Below, one piece after another: positions 1 through 8,063 of a stretch of 32,082 bases of DNA. A program made the translations under genes and the position numbers. The stretch's first letter is position 1; each line of letters starts with the position of its first letter. Source of the stretch: Flavipsychrobacter sp. (GTDB lineage Bacteria > Bacteroidota > Bacteroidia > Chitinophagales > Chitinophagaceae); assembly GCA_016786665.1 (NCBI GenBank), contig JAEUVZ010000055.1, forward strand, positions 1 to 32,082, written 5' to 3'. The notes below the pieces were generated by a model. The model was not told where the DNA came from. It ran no database searches and saw only the letters and a program-made list of their open reading frames with translations.

Positions 1-1
1 A

Positions 2-1273
2 TTGGGTCAGGCAGACATCCTGCTGAACCTGACGGAACAGGAACTGCCGGAGTACATAGCCCCACCCATGTGGGGCACCTGGCAGTACTTCTTTGGCAAC
101 ACCCGTACCTACGACGTGGCCGGCACGTGGGAAGTGCTGCAGCGTGCGCCCGTAATATGCAGCGGGCTGGAGGTGATTACGGAGCGCGGCAGGCGCGTGG
201 TATATACTTCCTATGGCTTGTCGGACCCGTCTTCGGTGCGTCAGACTATGAACCGCTGTTACTGGAAGAGTGCCACTTTTGCCGTACGGGTGCTGAGGCA
301 ACTATGCGACGATCCGGAAGGCTTCAGTACACGCTCGCTCCCGGCTGAAAAGGGCAACGGGCACGACCGGCTTCCCGGTAATGCTGCATTTGCCGCAACA
401 TTCAGCCGCAATTTTGCCAAAAGGGTAGTCAACAAACTGGGCAGATGGTTCTTGCGCCGTGACTGGATACTGATGTATGCGGAAAACAAGGGCGGCAAAA
501 CGCTGCCGCCGCTGGAACAGTACAAAGAACTACATGCGCCAGAGGGGTACTTCTGGGCCGACCCGGTATTGGTAGAAAAGGAGGGCCGGCACTACCTGTT
601 TGTTGAAGAGTATGTATATGCAGAACAGAAGGGGCGAATCTCGGTAATGGAGGTGAACGGGAATAACGAAATAGCGCCACCACAGCCGGTGCTGGAGCGT
701 CCGTATCACTTGTCCTATCCTTTCGTCTTCGTTCACGACGGAACATACTACATGATACCGGAAACCTCCGACAACCGGACGGTTGAACTATATGAGTGCA
801 CCTCGTTTCCTCACCAGTGGGCCTTTAGAAGGAATTTGCTGGAAAATGTATGTGCGGTAGACAGCACGGTATGGCACCATGAGGGACGCTGGTGGCTGTT
901 CACCTGTATGGAAGCGGAGCCCGGAGCGGGCATGCTGGACGAATTATTCGTATTTTCTACAGAAGACATTATTAACTCTCCATTAGCGCCACACCCCCGG
1001 AATCCCGTGGTTTCCGACGTGCGCAGCGCGCGCCCCGCGGGGCCGTTTTTTACCCGGTCGGGCGAGTGGTATCGGCCCTCCCAGGTTTGCGCTCCTTACT
1101 ATGGTTGGGGCTTACTCGTAAACCGGGTAAATCTCTTGAACGAAAGCGACTACAGCGAACAACAGGCGGCGAAAATGGTACCCGACTCCCGCCTTAAGAT
1201 TGCGGGTATACATACCTATACGCAGGTGGGCGGCATCTGCGTAATTGATGCGCTGAAAGACACAAAAAAGTAA
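2..1273 (+). CDS. Formyltransferase-like / GINT1-like sugar transfer protein (5' truncated)
   Basis: The reading frame is open at the left edge, so this is the C-terminal 423 residues or so of a longer protein; the TTG at position 2 is probably not the real start. Residues 1-100 resemble the C-terminal part of a methionyl-tRNA formyltransferase-like domain (DILLNL, a WEV motif, then YWKSA). From about residue 150 there is a second domain of the type annotated as glucosamine inositolphosphorylceramide transferase 1 N-terminal domain, a five-bladed propeller related to GH43/GH32 folds. Its hallmarks are GYFWADP, HYLFVEEY, KGRISVMEV, YPFVF and YMIPETS. Known family members occur in sugar and polysaccharide loci, but the reaction is not established for the bacterial fusions. 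Domain assignment is fairly sure; substrate and product are not. No neighbouring glycosyltransferase is visible because the window ends here. Confidence 0.75.
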   Translation: MGQADILLNLTEQELPEYIAPPMWGTWQYFFGNTRTYDVAGTWEVLQRAPVICSGLEVITERGRRVVYTSYGLSDPSSVRQTMNRCYWKSATFAVRVLRQLCDDPEGFSTRSLPAEKGNGHDRLPGNAAFAATFSRNFAKRVVNKLGRWFLRRDWILMYAENKGGKTLPPLEQYKELHAPEGYFWADPVLVEKEGRHYLFVEEYVYAEQKGRISVMEVNGNNEIAPPQPVLERPYHLSYPFVFVHDGTYYMIPETSDNRTVELYECTSFPHQWAFRRNLLENVCAVDSTVWHHEGRWWLFTCMEAEPGAGMLDELFVFSTEDIINSPLAPHPRNPVVSDVRSARPAGPFFTRSGEWYRPSQVCAPYYGWGLLVNRVNLLNESDYSEQQAAKMVPDSRLKIAGIHTYTQVGGICVIDALKDTKK

Positions 1274-1350
1274 ACACCTGAAATATTAACTGCGGGTTAT
1301 TTACACGGATGGTGCGCATATTTTATTTAATGTATTAAGCTGCGTTCCGC

Positions 1351-1358
1351 TATCTTTG
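1351..1358 (+). promoter_or_regulatory. Bacteroidota -7 promoter element (TAtcTTTG)
   Basis: TATCTTTG is a full match to the TAnnTTTG consensus of Bacteroidota primary sigma factors. It sits 15 bases before the ATG of the first T9SS gene. The upstream -33 position holds only TTTA (1326-1329), a weak match to TTTG. The predicted 5' leader would be under about 12 bases. Confidence 0.55.
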
Positions 1359-1373
1359 TGAAAATTCCTTATT

Positions 1374-4300
1374 ATGCGCAAACTATTGATCGCAAGCCTT
1401 ATTGCTGCGATGTTGCCGTCCATGACCAGGGCGAAAAATGATATCGCAGTACCAGCCGGAGCACAAAAACTGGTGTTCCTTGAAAACAAAGGTCAGATAA
1501 CTGACGAAAACAAAAAGAAGCGTACCGATATACAGTACGTGGTGAACAGCGAAGGGGTAAATGTATTTGTTGGTAACAACAAGTTACAATACCAATTCAC
1601 AAAAGTTGACAACCCCGAGGTGATGTCGGCGCACCACAAAATGAAGGCCGCCAGTGCCGGAAGTAAAGCGGTACTGCAGGAGCGCGGATATACCATGATC
1701 GTAGAACTGGTAGGCGCCAACCCCAATGCCAGGGCTACGGCAATGGAGCCGCAGGAGTTCGTGGCCCGTTACTATTACGCAGCGCCAAGGCACCGCAACG
1801 ACCTGCACGCACCGGTAGAAGCGATAGAAGCGCATTCCTTTGGCAAAATAGTATATAAAGAAGTATATCCCGGAGTTGACTGGGTTATCTATAGCAAGAA
1901 CAACCGCATGGAGTACGAATTCGTGCTTCGTCCCGGAGCGGATGCTTCCAGGATAAAGCTGAAGTACAATGGTGCCACTTCCCTGCATATAAATGAAGAC
2001 GGCAGCCTCACCGCCGGCACACCTATGGGAACGATTACCGAAGCCGCGCCCTACTCTTTTACCGCAGAGGGCAAAACGGTAGCGTCGTCTTATAAGGTAG
2101 AGGGCGATGTGCTGAGTTTTAATGTAGGTGCTTACAGCGGCACGCTTACCATAGATCCTTCCATCATGTGGGGAACTTATTATGGTGATGCCGGCGACGA
2201 TGTGTACAACAATGTTGCCATGGAAGGCACTACCATGGTATATGCCGTGGGCAGCACTACCAGCACCAGCAACATAGCCTGGGGCGGTGTAGGGCAGACT
2301 ACCAGCAACGGAGCGGTGGAGATGTTCCTTTCTAAATTCAACTCCTCGGGCGTGCTGCAGTGGACTACCTATTATGGTACCACCGGCAACGATTTCGGTT
2401 TTAGTGTTTCTTACAGCAATAACAACGTAGTCATTGGCGGGTATTCTGATTATTGGGGTGATGATGACCTGGCGATAGCACAGTTCACGTCTGCAGGTAC
2501 GCTCACGTTACTGGAGGGTCTTGCCGGTGACATCAACCTCGACCGCTCCTATGGAGTAGCATACGCACCCGGTGGCACCCACGTATATGTTGCTGGTGTA
2601 ACCAACGATAACCTGGGCACTTGGTACACTACCGGTACACAGCAGGCTTCGCTGGCCGGTAACCTCGATGGAATATTGCTGAAGATAGACCAGGCAGGTG
2701 CGTTTACCTGGGCCACCTATTACGGTGGCACGGCGCTTGACTATTTCACCTCCGTAAAAGTGAACACCGCGGGAGATGTGTTCCCATGCGGTATTACCGC
2801 CAGCACGTCGGGCGTAGCTACTTCCGGTACTTTTGGTGGTATATATGATGGTTTGCTCACCCGCTTCAACCCGAACACGGGCGTGCGCGTATGGGGCTCT
2901 TATTTTGGTGGTGCCGGCGACGATGAGGTCCTCGGTTCGTACACCGATGGCAGTGGCTCTACCTACATTACAGGTATCACAGCGGGCACCGGCGGCATAT
3001 CTACTACCAACGTTCACCAGGCGGCGTTTGGAGGCGGCACATGGGATGCTTTCGCTTCTATGTACAACGCTTCAGGCACCAAAGTTTGGGGTACGTACTT
3101 TGGTGGTTCTGGCGAGGACAATGGCTATGGCATTTTTGCCAACTCTACCGGGGAAGTGTTTATTACCGGGGAAACAAGCAGCGGCAATGCTATTGCCAGC
3201 AACAATACCTATCAGCAGGCGCTGAACGGTGGCTTTGATGCGTTCCTGGCTAAGTTCACTACCTTGGGTGCATCCGGATGGGGTACTTATTATGGTGGCA
3301 CCGGGAACGACAACATGAACGGTATCACCGGAGACAACGCCAGCACGCTGTTTGTAACAGGTTACTCTACCAGTACCGGTAATATTGCTACCACCGGTGC
3401 GGAACAAACATTTAACGCCGGTTTGGGAGATGGCGTACTCGCCCGCTTCTGCGATAACCCGGTGATTAACGATACTATTGCCGGGCCATCCATTGTATGC
3501 GAAGGCTCTACACAAACTTATTCTATACCGGTAATACCCGGCGCTACTTCTTACACCTGGACACTGCCTGGCGGATGGTCCGGAACCAGCACTACGAACT
3601 CCATAACAGTAACGGTAGGTGCCAACAGCGGCAACGTAACCGTAGTAGCTAATGGTTCTTGCGGCAGCAGTCCGCAGGTGGTAGAGGCGATAACTGTAAA
3701 TCCGCTCCCGTCAACAACAATTACCCCCAATGGGCCAACAACCTTCTGCCAGGGCGGTAATGTAATACTGCAGGCTCCTACGGGAACCGGCTACACATAC
3801 CAGTGGTACCAGGGCGCTCCCATACCGGGTGCTAACAATGCATCGTACACGGCTACAGCGGCAGGCAACTATCACGTGGTGATTACTTCCAATGGATGCT
3901 CCGCTACATCGGCAACCGTTACGGTAACCGTTAACCCTACACCGGCTGCGCCTACGGTAGGTTCTAACTCTCCGGTATGCGTGGGCGATGCGCTCAACCT
4001 CACAGCTACTTCCACTACCTCTGGTGTTACGTACAGCTGGGCAGGTCCTAACACATTTACTTCTACACAGCAGAACCCGACCATTGCCGGCGTAACAACC
4101 CTGGCGGCGGGTACGTACACCGCAACGGTTACTGCCAACGGATGTACCAGCACAGGTACTACTACCGTAGTAGTAAACCCGGGACCACCTGCACAGCCGG
4201 GAACCATTACCGGTAGTGTGAACGTATGCTCCGGCAGCAGCCAGACATATTCTATAGCGGCAGTAGTAGGAGCCACATCATACACCTGGACATTACCCGG

Positions 4301-5153
4301 CGGCTGGACTGGTACCAGCACTACCAATTCCATTACTGTAACAGCAGGCACTGCAGGTGGCAACATCCTTGTTTCTGCCGGCAATAACTGTGGTGACAGC
4401 CCCGACCAGGTGCTGGCGGTAACGGTTACCCAGGCGCCACCCGCTACTATTACGCCCGCAGGCCCAACAACCTTCTGCCAGGGCGGCAGTGTGGTGCTGA
4501 ACGCCAACACCGGAACAGGCCTCACGTACCAGTGGTACAATGGCACTACGGCAATAGCGGGCGCTACCAGCGCATCATACACGGCTACAGCTTCGGGCAC
4601 CTACACAGTGGAGGTTTCTGACGGTGCTTGTGCTGGTACTTCAGCTTCGGTTACGGTTACGGTTAATCCGCTTCCGAATCCTGTTATTACACAGTCGGGT
4701 GCTACCCTCACATGTACACCAGCCTTTACCAGCTACCAGTGGCACGATGCAAACGGCCCTATCGCCGGCGCTACCAGCCAGAGCTATACAGCTACTGCGG
4801 ATGGCAACTACTATGTAGTGGTTACAGACGGTAACGGATGTACTAACCAGTCGAACACCATACAACTGATGCTTTCAGTGAACGATGTAAATGGCGCGGC
4901 GCTCATTTCTTTGTATCCTAACCCGAACGAAGGTAGCTTTACCATCAACGGAACTTTCCGCTCAAACGATGGCAAAGTAGAGGTAACGATTGTTGACATC
5001 GCCGGTCGTGTGGTGCACAAGCAACTGGTGACAATAACTGGTGACAAGCTCGCTGCTGAAATAAACATGAGCAGTACCCTGGCATCAGGCATGTACACAC
5101 TGAAGCTGAGCTCTGACGTACAGAACGGTGTGGTACCTTTTGTAAAGAAGTAA
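1374..5153 (+). CDS. T9SS-secreted protein: DUF7948-like head, SBBP propeller repeats, PKD/Ig repeats, sorting domain
   Basis: A 1259-residue secreted protein. Residues 1-20 form a signal peptide ending TRA. Residues about 30-262 match the DUF7948-type head (FLENKGQITDE, GVDWVIYSKNNRMEYEFVL, LTIDPSI). Residues about 265-690 hold SBBP/beta-propeller-like repeats marked by WGTYYGG-type motifs at irregular intervals. From about 703 come six Ig/PKD-like modules in the order A (703), B (782), C (862), A' (943), B' (1025), D (1103). The end (about 1176-1259) is a type A T9SS sorting domain with YPNPNEG, DIAGRVV and MYTLKL. By family knowledge it is exported by Sec, then by T9SS across the outer membrane, and released or surface-anchored. 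A role in adhesion or surface display is inference; no enzymatic domain is visible. Two paralogues follow directly downstream. Confidence 0.88.
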   Translation: MRKLLIASLIAAMLPSMTRAKNDIAVPAGAQKLVFLENKGQITDENKKKRTDIQYVVNSEGVNVFVGNNKLQYQFTKVDNPEVMSAHHKMKAASAGSKAVLQERGYTMIVELVGANPNARATAMEPQEFVARYYYAAPRHRNDLHAPVEAIEAHSFGKIVYKEVYPGVDWVIYSKNNRMEYEFVLRPGADASRIKLKYNGATSLHINEDGSLTAGTPMGTITEAAPYSFTAEGKTVASSYKVEGDVLSFNVGAYSGTLTIDPSIMWGTYYGDAGDDVYNNVAMEGTTMVYAVGSTTSTSNIAWGGVGQTTSNGAVEMFLSKFNSSGVLQWTTYYGTTGNDFGFSVSYSNNNVVIGGYSDYWGDDDLAIAQFTSAGTLTLLEGLAGDINLDRSYGVAYAPGGTHVYVAGVTNDNLGTWYTTGTQQASLAGNLDGILLKIDQAGAFTWATYYGGTALDYFTSVKVNTAGDVFPCGITASTSGVATSGTFGGIYDGLLTRFNPNTGVRVWGSYFGGAGDDEVLGSYTDGSGSTYITGITAGTGGISTTNVHQAAFGGGTWDAFASMYNASGTKVWGTYFGGSGEDNGYGIFANSTGEVFITGETSSGNAIASNNTYQQALNGGFDAFLAKFTTLGASGWGTYYGGTGNDNMNGITGDNASTLFVTGYSTSTGNIATTGAEQTFNAGLGDGVLARFCDNPVINDTIAGPSIVCEGSTQTYSIPVIPGATSYTWTLPGGWSGTSTTNSITVTVGANSGNVTVVANGSCGSSPQVVEAITVNPLPSTTITPNGPTTFCQGGNVILQAPTGTGYTYQWYQGAPIPGANNASYTATAAGNYHVVITSNGCSATSATVTVTVNPTPAAPTVGSNSPVCVGDALNLTATSTTSGVTYSWAGPNTFTSTQQNPTIAGVTTLAAGTYTATVTANGCTSTGTTTVVVNPGPPAQPGTITGSVNVCSGSSQTYSIAAVVGATSYTWTLPGGWTGTSTTNSITVTAGTAGGNILVSAGNNCGDSPDQVLAVTVTQAPPATITPAGPTTFCQGGSVVLNANTGTGLTYQWYNGTTAIAGATSASYTATASGTYTVEVSDGACAGTSASVTVTVNPLPNPVITQSGATLTCTPAFTSYQWHDANGPIAGATSQSYTATADGNYYVVVTDGNGCTNQSNTIQLMLSVNDVNGAALISLYPNPNEGSFTINGTFRSNDGKVEVTIVDIAGRVVHKQLVTITGDKLAAEINMSSTLASGMYTLKLSSDVQNGVVPFVKK
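3478..4680 (+). repeat. In-gene tandem duplication of a PKD-Ig module
   Basis: Module pair A-B (about 3481-3950) recurs as A'-B' (about 4200-4680), offset by 729 bases (243 codons) and separated by a different module C. A 23-base exact match lies at 3735-3757 and 4464-4486, encoding PTTFCQGG in both copies. The flanking SYTWTLPGGW segment is also repeated with mostly synonymous differences. This is coding repeat expansion, not a CRISPR or mobile element. Confidence 0.8.
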
Positions 5154-5181
5154 GCACAAAGCTTCTCTTTTAATATTCTGT

Positions 5182-5219
5182 AAGGGGCTCACAATACTGT
5201 GAGCCCCTTCTTTTTCTTA
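5182..5219 (+). terminator. Intrinsic terminator
   Basis: A perfect 12-bp stem (AAGGGGCTCACA at 5182-5193 with its complement at 5198-5209) has a 4-base loop and is followed by a T-rich run. It ends the first T9SS gene, separating it transcriptionally from the next. Confidence 0.9.
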
Positions 5220-5245
5220 TTTTTATGAATAGAAATTTCCCCGCC

Positions 5246-7966
5246 ATGAAAAGATACCTGCTATCGGCACTTGTTGCATTTCTGTCGCTTACCGGAATTG
5301 CCCGCGAAGGCGATGTCGGCAAGATAAAAGGTCCTGGCCTCAGTTTCCTGGAAAACAACGGTCAACTGAAAGATGAAATTGGCCGCACAAGAAACGATAT
5401 TGATTTCTCGCTGAAGGGAAACGGCGTAGATGTATTTGTAAGCCCCGGGGGGCTTTCGTACCAATGGAGCCAACCCGGCGGGGAAGGAGAGTGGTGCGCC
5501 TGGCGCATGGATATAAAGCTGGTGGGTGCCAACCCCGCAGCCCTGGTGGAGACAGAAGGCAAGCAATCATTTACTACACGTTTTTACAGGGAGGGTAACA
5601 ACATCGTGGCCAATTCCTGGAGGAAGGTAACATATAGGGAGGTGTACAAAGGCATCGATTGGATACTGTATATCAAAGACGGGCAGATGGAATACGACTT
5701 TGTAGTGAAAGAAGGGGCCGACCCATCACAAATACAACTAGCCTATGAAGGAGACGTAATGCTTACCGTAGAACCCGACGGAGGCATTGTGGCCCGTACC
5801 CCGCAGGGCATGGTGAAGCAGCAGCGCCCGGTGTCCTTTACTACGGATGGGCAGGAGGTAGCGTCGGCCTACCGGCTAACGGAAAAAACACTGCGGTTTG
5901 ATGTAGGAGATTATAACGGAACATTGGTGATAGATCCGGTATTAGTTTGGGGTACGTACTATGGCGGCAGTGAATCCGATCATTACACCGCTGTCAAGAC
6001 CGACGACTTTGGCAATGTGTACGCTGCAGGAGTTACATCAAGCGCTACCGGCATATCCACCAACAACACTACGTACCAGGCATATAGCGACGGCATGGTT
6101 TCGAAATTTAATATCGACGGAGAGTTGATATGGTCTACCTATTGCGGAACGGCCGGCAATGATGTCCTCCTTAGCCTGGTGGTAGATGGCGGCAACGGAG
6201 TGTATGTTATTGGCAGAAGCGATACGGCGGGAAATTCAATCGCCTGGGACGTGTACATTGCCAAATTGGACACACAGGGCAATATGCTGCATACGCGTTT
6301 CATGGGCGGCCCCGGGCCGGACCATGGCTACGGTATTTCGAAAGACCCATCAGGCAACATTTATATCTGCGGTTCTACGCAAGGCTGGACAGAGAACACC
6401 ACAGGCTGCTACCAATCCGTATATGGCGGCGGGCAAGTCGACGGTTTTGTGGCAAAACTCGACAGCCAGTTGAATACCCAGTGGTGTACCTACTATGGTG
6501 GTTCAGACAATGATGCCATGATTCGTATTGCGGCGCAGCCGGCAGGGAAGATATATGTGGCAGGGGCTAGCGCAAGCCCGAACAATATTGCCACCGTGGG
6601 CACTTCGCAAACCTCCGTTGCCGGGGGCATTGATGCGGTCATTGCCCGGTTTGACGCCAACACAGGAGTGCTGGACTGGGGTACCTACCTGGGTGGCCCG
6701 CAGTTGGAGGAAGCCATGAGTATAGGCTTTGACGGAGCAGGCAGTGTGTATATATGCGGTTACACCAATAGCCCTACGGGCATAGCCACCACCGGCGCCC
6801 AACAGGGCACTTTAGCAGGGGGAGAGGACGGATTCCTTGCCAAGTATGACGCCAATGGTGTGGTGCAATGGAGCACCTACTACGGCACCAACCAGGCCGA
6901 CAGGCTGCAAGACCTTCAAGTGACCTCTCACAGTGTGATAGTAGCCGGATTTGCCGGTGGTATTGGCCTTGATGTAACGAATGGTTTTCAGCTCGCCAAT
7001 AACGGATTTCAAGACGGTATAGTAGCCAAGTACAACAAGAATACAGGTTTGCTTACATGGGGCACCTACTATGGGGGAAGTAATACAGATGCCTTGCAAG
7101 GTGTCGCTACCGACTTCAACGACAATATCTACGTTGCGGGCAGCACATCAAGTACTGCTAATATTTCGCTCAATACCAATGTGCAGGCAACGTTTGCCGG
7201 AAACACCGATGGCTTTGTAGCCCGGATAAACGACTGTTATCCACTCTCACAACCATCGGCCATAACGGGTAATGATACCATCTGCGCGGGAACAGTTCAG
7301 ACCTATTCCATCCCCCAGGTGCAATTTTCCAATCTCTATGTCTGGACAAAGCCCTCCGGCTGGACCGGCAACAGCTTTAGTGAAACAGCTACCTTCACTA
7401 CCGGCACTACCAGTGGCCCGGTTACCGTATATGCGTACAATAATTGCGATACTACCGCGGTCATTTCCCTCTACGTGGTGGTGAATCCGTTGCCGGCAAC
7501 ACCTGTCGTTTCCCAGGCGGGCAACGTGCTCTCTACCGGTGTCTATGCCTCCTATCAATGGTATCTGAACGGCGTGCTGATACCCGGCGCTACCAGCGCT
7601 ACACATACAGCTACACAGGGAGGCACTTACCAGGTGGTGGTAACAGACACTAATGGCTGCAGCGCCACTTCGGCCAACCTGCCGGTTAGTGCCTCGCTGC
7701 TGCAAAGCAGCAATACACTACAGGTATACCCTAACCCTCACCAGGGTCGGTTTTCGGTAAGGGGTACGCTGCCCGCAGCAAGTGGCGCAGCCACCATGCG
7801 CATACTCGACGTTACAGGCCGGGTAGTGCAGCAGGAAGAAATTCGGATAGAGAATGGACAGCTGGACTATGAAGTAAATATGGCGCCTGGCACAGCACAG
7901 GGCACCTACTTCATTCAGCTCAGTACCGATATGGGTCACTATAGCGTACTGCTCCGTAAAGAGTAG
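5246..7966 (+). CDS. T9SS-secreted paralogue: DUF7948-like head, SBBP repeats, two PKD/Ig modules, sorting domain
   Basis: A 906-residue paralogue of the preceding gene. Signal peptide about 1-20 (MKRYLLSALVAFLSL). The DUF7948-like head runs to about residue 230 (FLENNGQLKDE, IDWILYIKDGQMEYDFVV, LVIDPVL). SBBP repeats with WGTYYGG, WSTYCG and WCTYYGG motifs span about 230-660. There is one A-type PKD module (about 667-748) and one D-type Ig module (about 750-820: YQWYLNG, GATSATHTAT). The T9SS sorting domain begins at YPNPHQG and ends LLRKE. An in-frame ATG at 5225 would add seven residues, but TATTTTTA immediately before it looks like a -7 element. The transcript would then begin near or after that ATG, and the signal peptide is cleaner from 5246, so I chose 5246. 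The function is likely surface display or adhesion; no catalytic motif is seen. Confidence 0.85.
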   Translation: MKRYLLSALVAFLSLTGIAREGDVGKIKGPGLSFLENNGQLKDEIGRTRNDIDFSLKGNGVDVFVSPGGLSYQWSQPGGEGEWCAWRMDIKLVGANPAALVETEGKQSFTTRFYREGNNIVANSWRKVTYREVYKGIDWILYIKDGQMEYDFVVKEGADPSQIQLAYEGDVMLTVEPDGGIVARTPQGMVKQQRPVSFTTDGQEVASAYRLTEKTLRFDVGDYNGTLVIDPVLVWGTYYGGSESDHYTAVKTDDFGNVYAAGVTSSATGISTNNTTYQAYSDGMVSKFNIDGELIWSTYCGTAGNDVLLSLVVDGGNGVYVIGRSDTAGNSIAWDVYIAKLDTQGNMLHTRFMGGPGPDHGYGISKDPSGNIYICGSTQGWTENTTGCYQSVYGGGQVDGFVAKLDSQLNTQWCTYYGGSDNDAMIRIAAQPAGKIYVAGASASPNNIATVGTSQTSVAGGIDAVIARFDANTGVLDWGTYLGGPQLEEAMSIGFDGAGSVYICGYTNSPTGIATTGAQQGTLAGGEDGFLAKYDANGVVQWSTYYGTNQADRLQDLQVTSHSVIVAGFAGGIGLDVTNGFQLANNGFQDGIVAKYNKNTGLLTWGTYYGGSNTDALQGVATDFNDNIYVAGSTSSTANISLNTNVQATFAGNTDGFVARINDCYPLSQPSAITGNDTICAGTVQTYSIPQVQFSNLYVWTKPSGWTGNSFSETATFTTGTTSGPVTVYAYNNCDTTAVISLYVVVNPLPATPVVSQAGNVLSTGVYASYQWYLNGVLIPGATSATHTATQGGTYQVVVTDTNGCSATSANLPVSASLLQSSNTLQVYPNPHQGRFSVRGTLPAASGAATMRILDVTGRVVQQEEIRIENGQLDYEVNMAPGTAQGTYFIQLSTDMGHYSVLLRKE

Positions 7967-8009
7967 AGGTATGCGGTACTGACTATCAGCAACTTATAAT
8001 ATTTCCGGT

Positions 8010-8040
8010 AAAATGCCCGCTTATTTGCGGGCATTTTGTT
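8010..8040 (+). terminator. Intrinsic terminator
   Basis: A perfect 11-bp stem (AAAATGCCCGC at 8010-8020 with its complement at 8027-8037) closes a 6-base loop and ends in a T-rich tail. It lies 44 bases after the second T9SS gene. Confidence 0.88.
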
Positions 8041-8047
8041 ATATTTG
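8040..8047 (+). promoter_or_regulatory. Bacteroidota -7 promoter element (TAtaTTTG)
   Basis: TATATTTG matches TAnnTTTG 16 bases before the ATG of the third T9SS gene. It directly abuts the previous terminator tail. No clear -33 TTTG is seen at the expected distance, where the terminator stem lies. Confidence 0.45.
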
Positions 8048-8063
8048 ATTATCGCCATTTAAT

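Noticed and set aside
3872-4600. A 242-codon minus-strand frame
   Set aside because: Antisense to the PKD/Ig repeats; long only because of the repetitive Thr/Gly/Val codons on the coding strand.
3478-4680. Repeated segments considered as CRISPR-like
   Set aside because: Repeats are 729 bases apart, coding, and diverge synonymously; no short regular repeat-spacer pattern exists.
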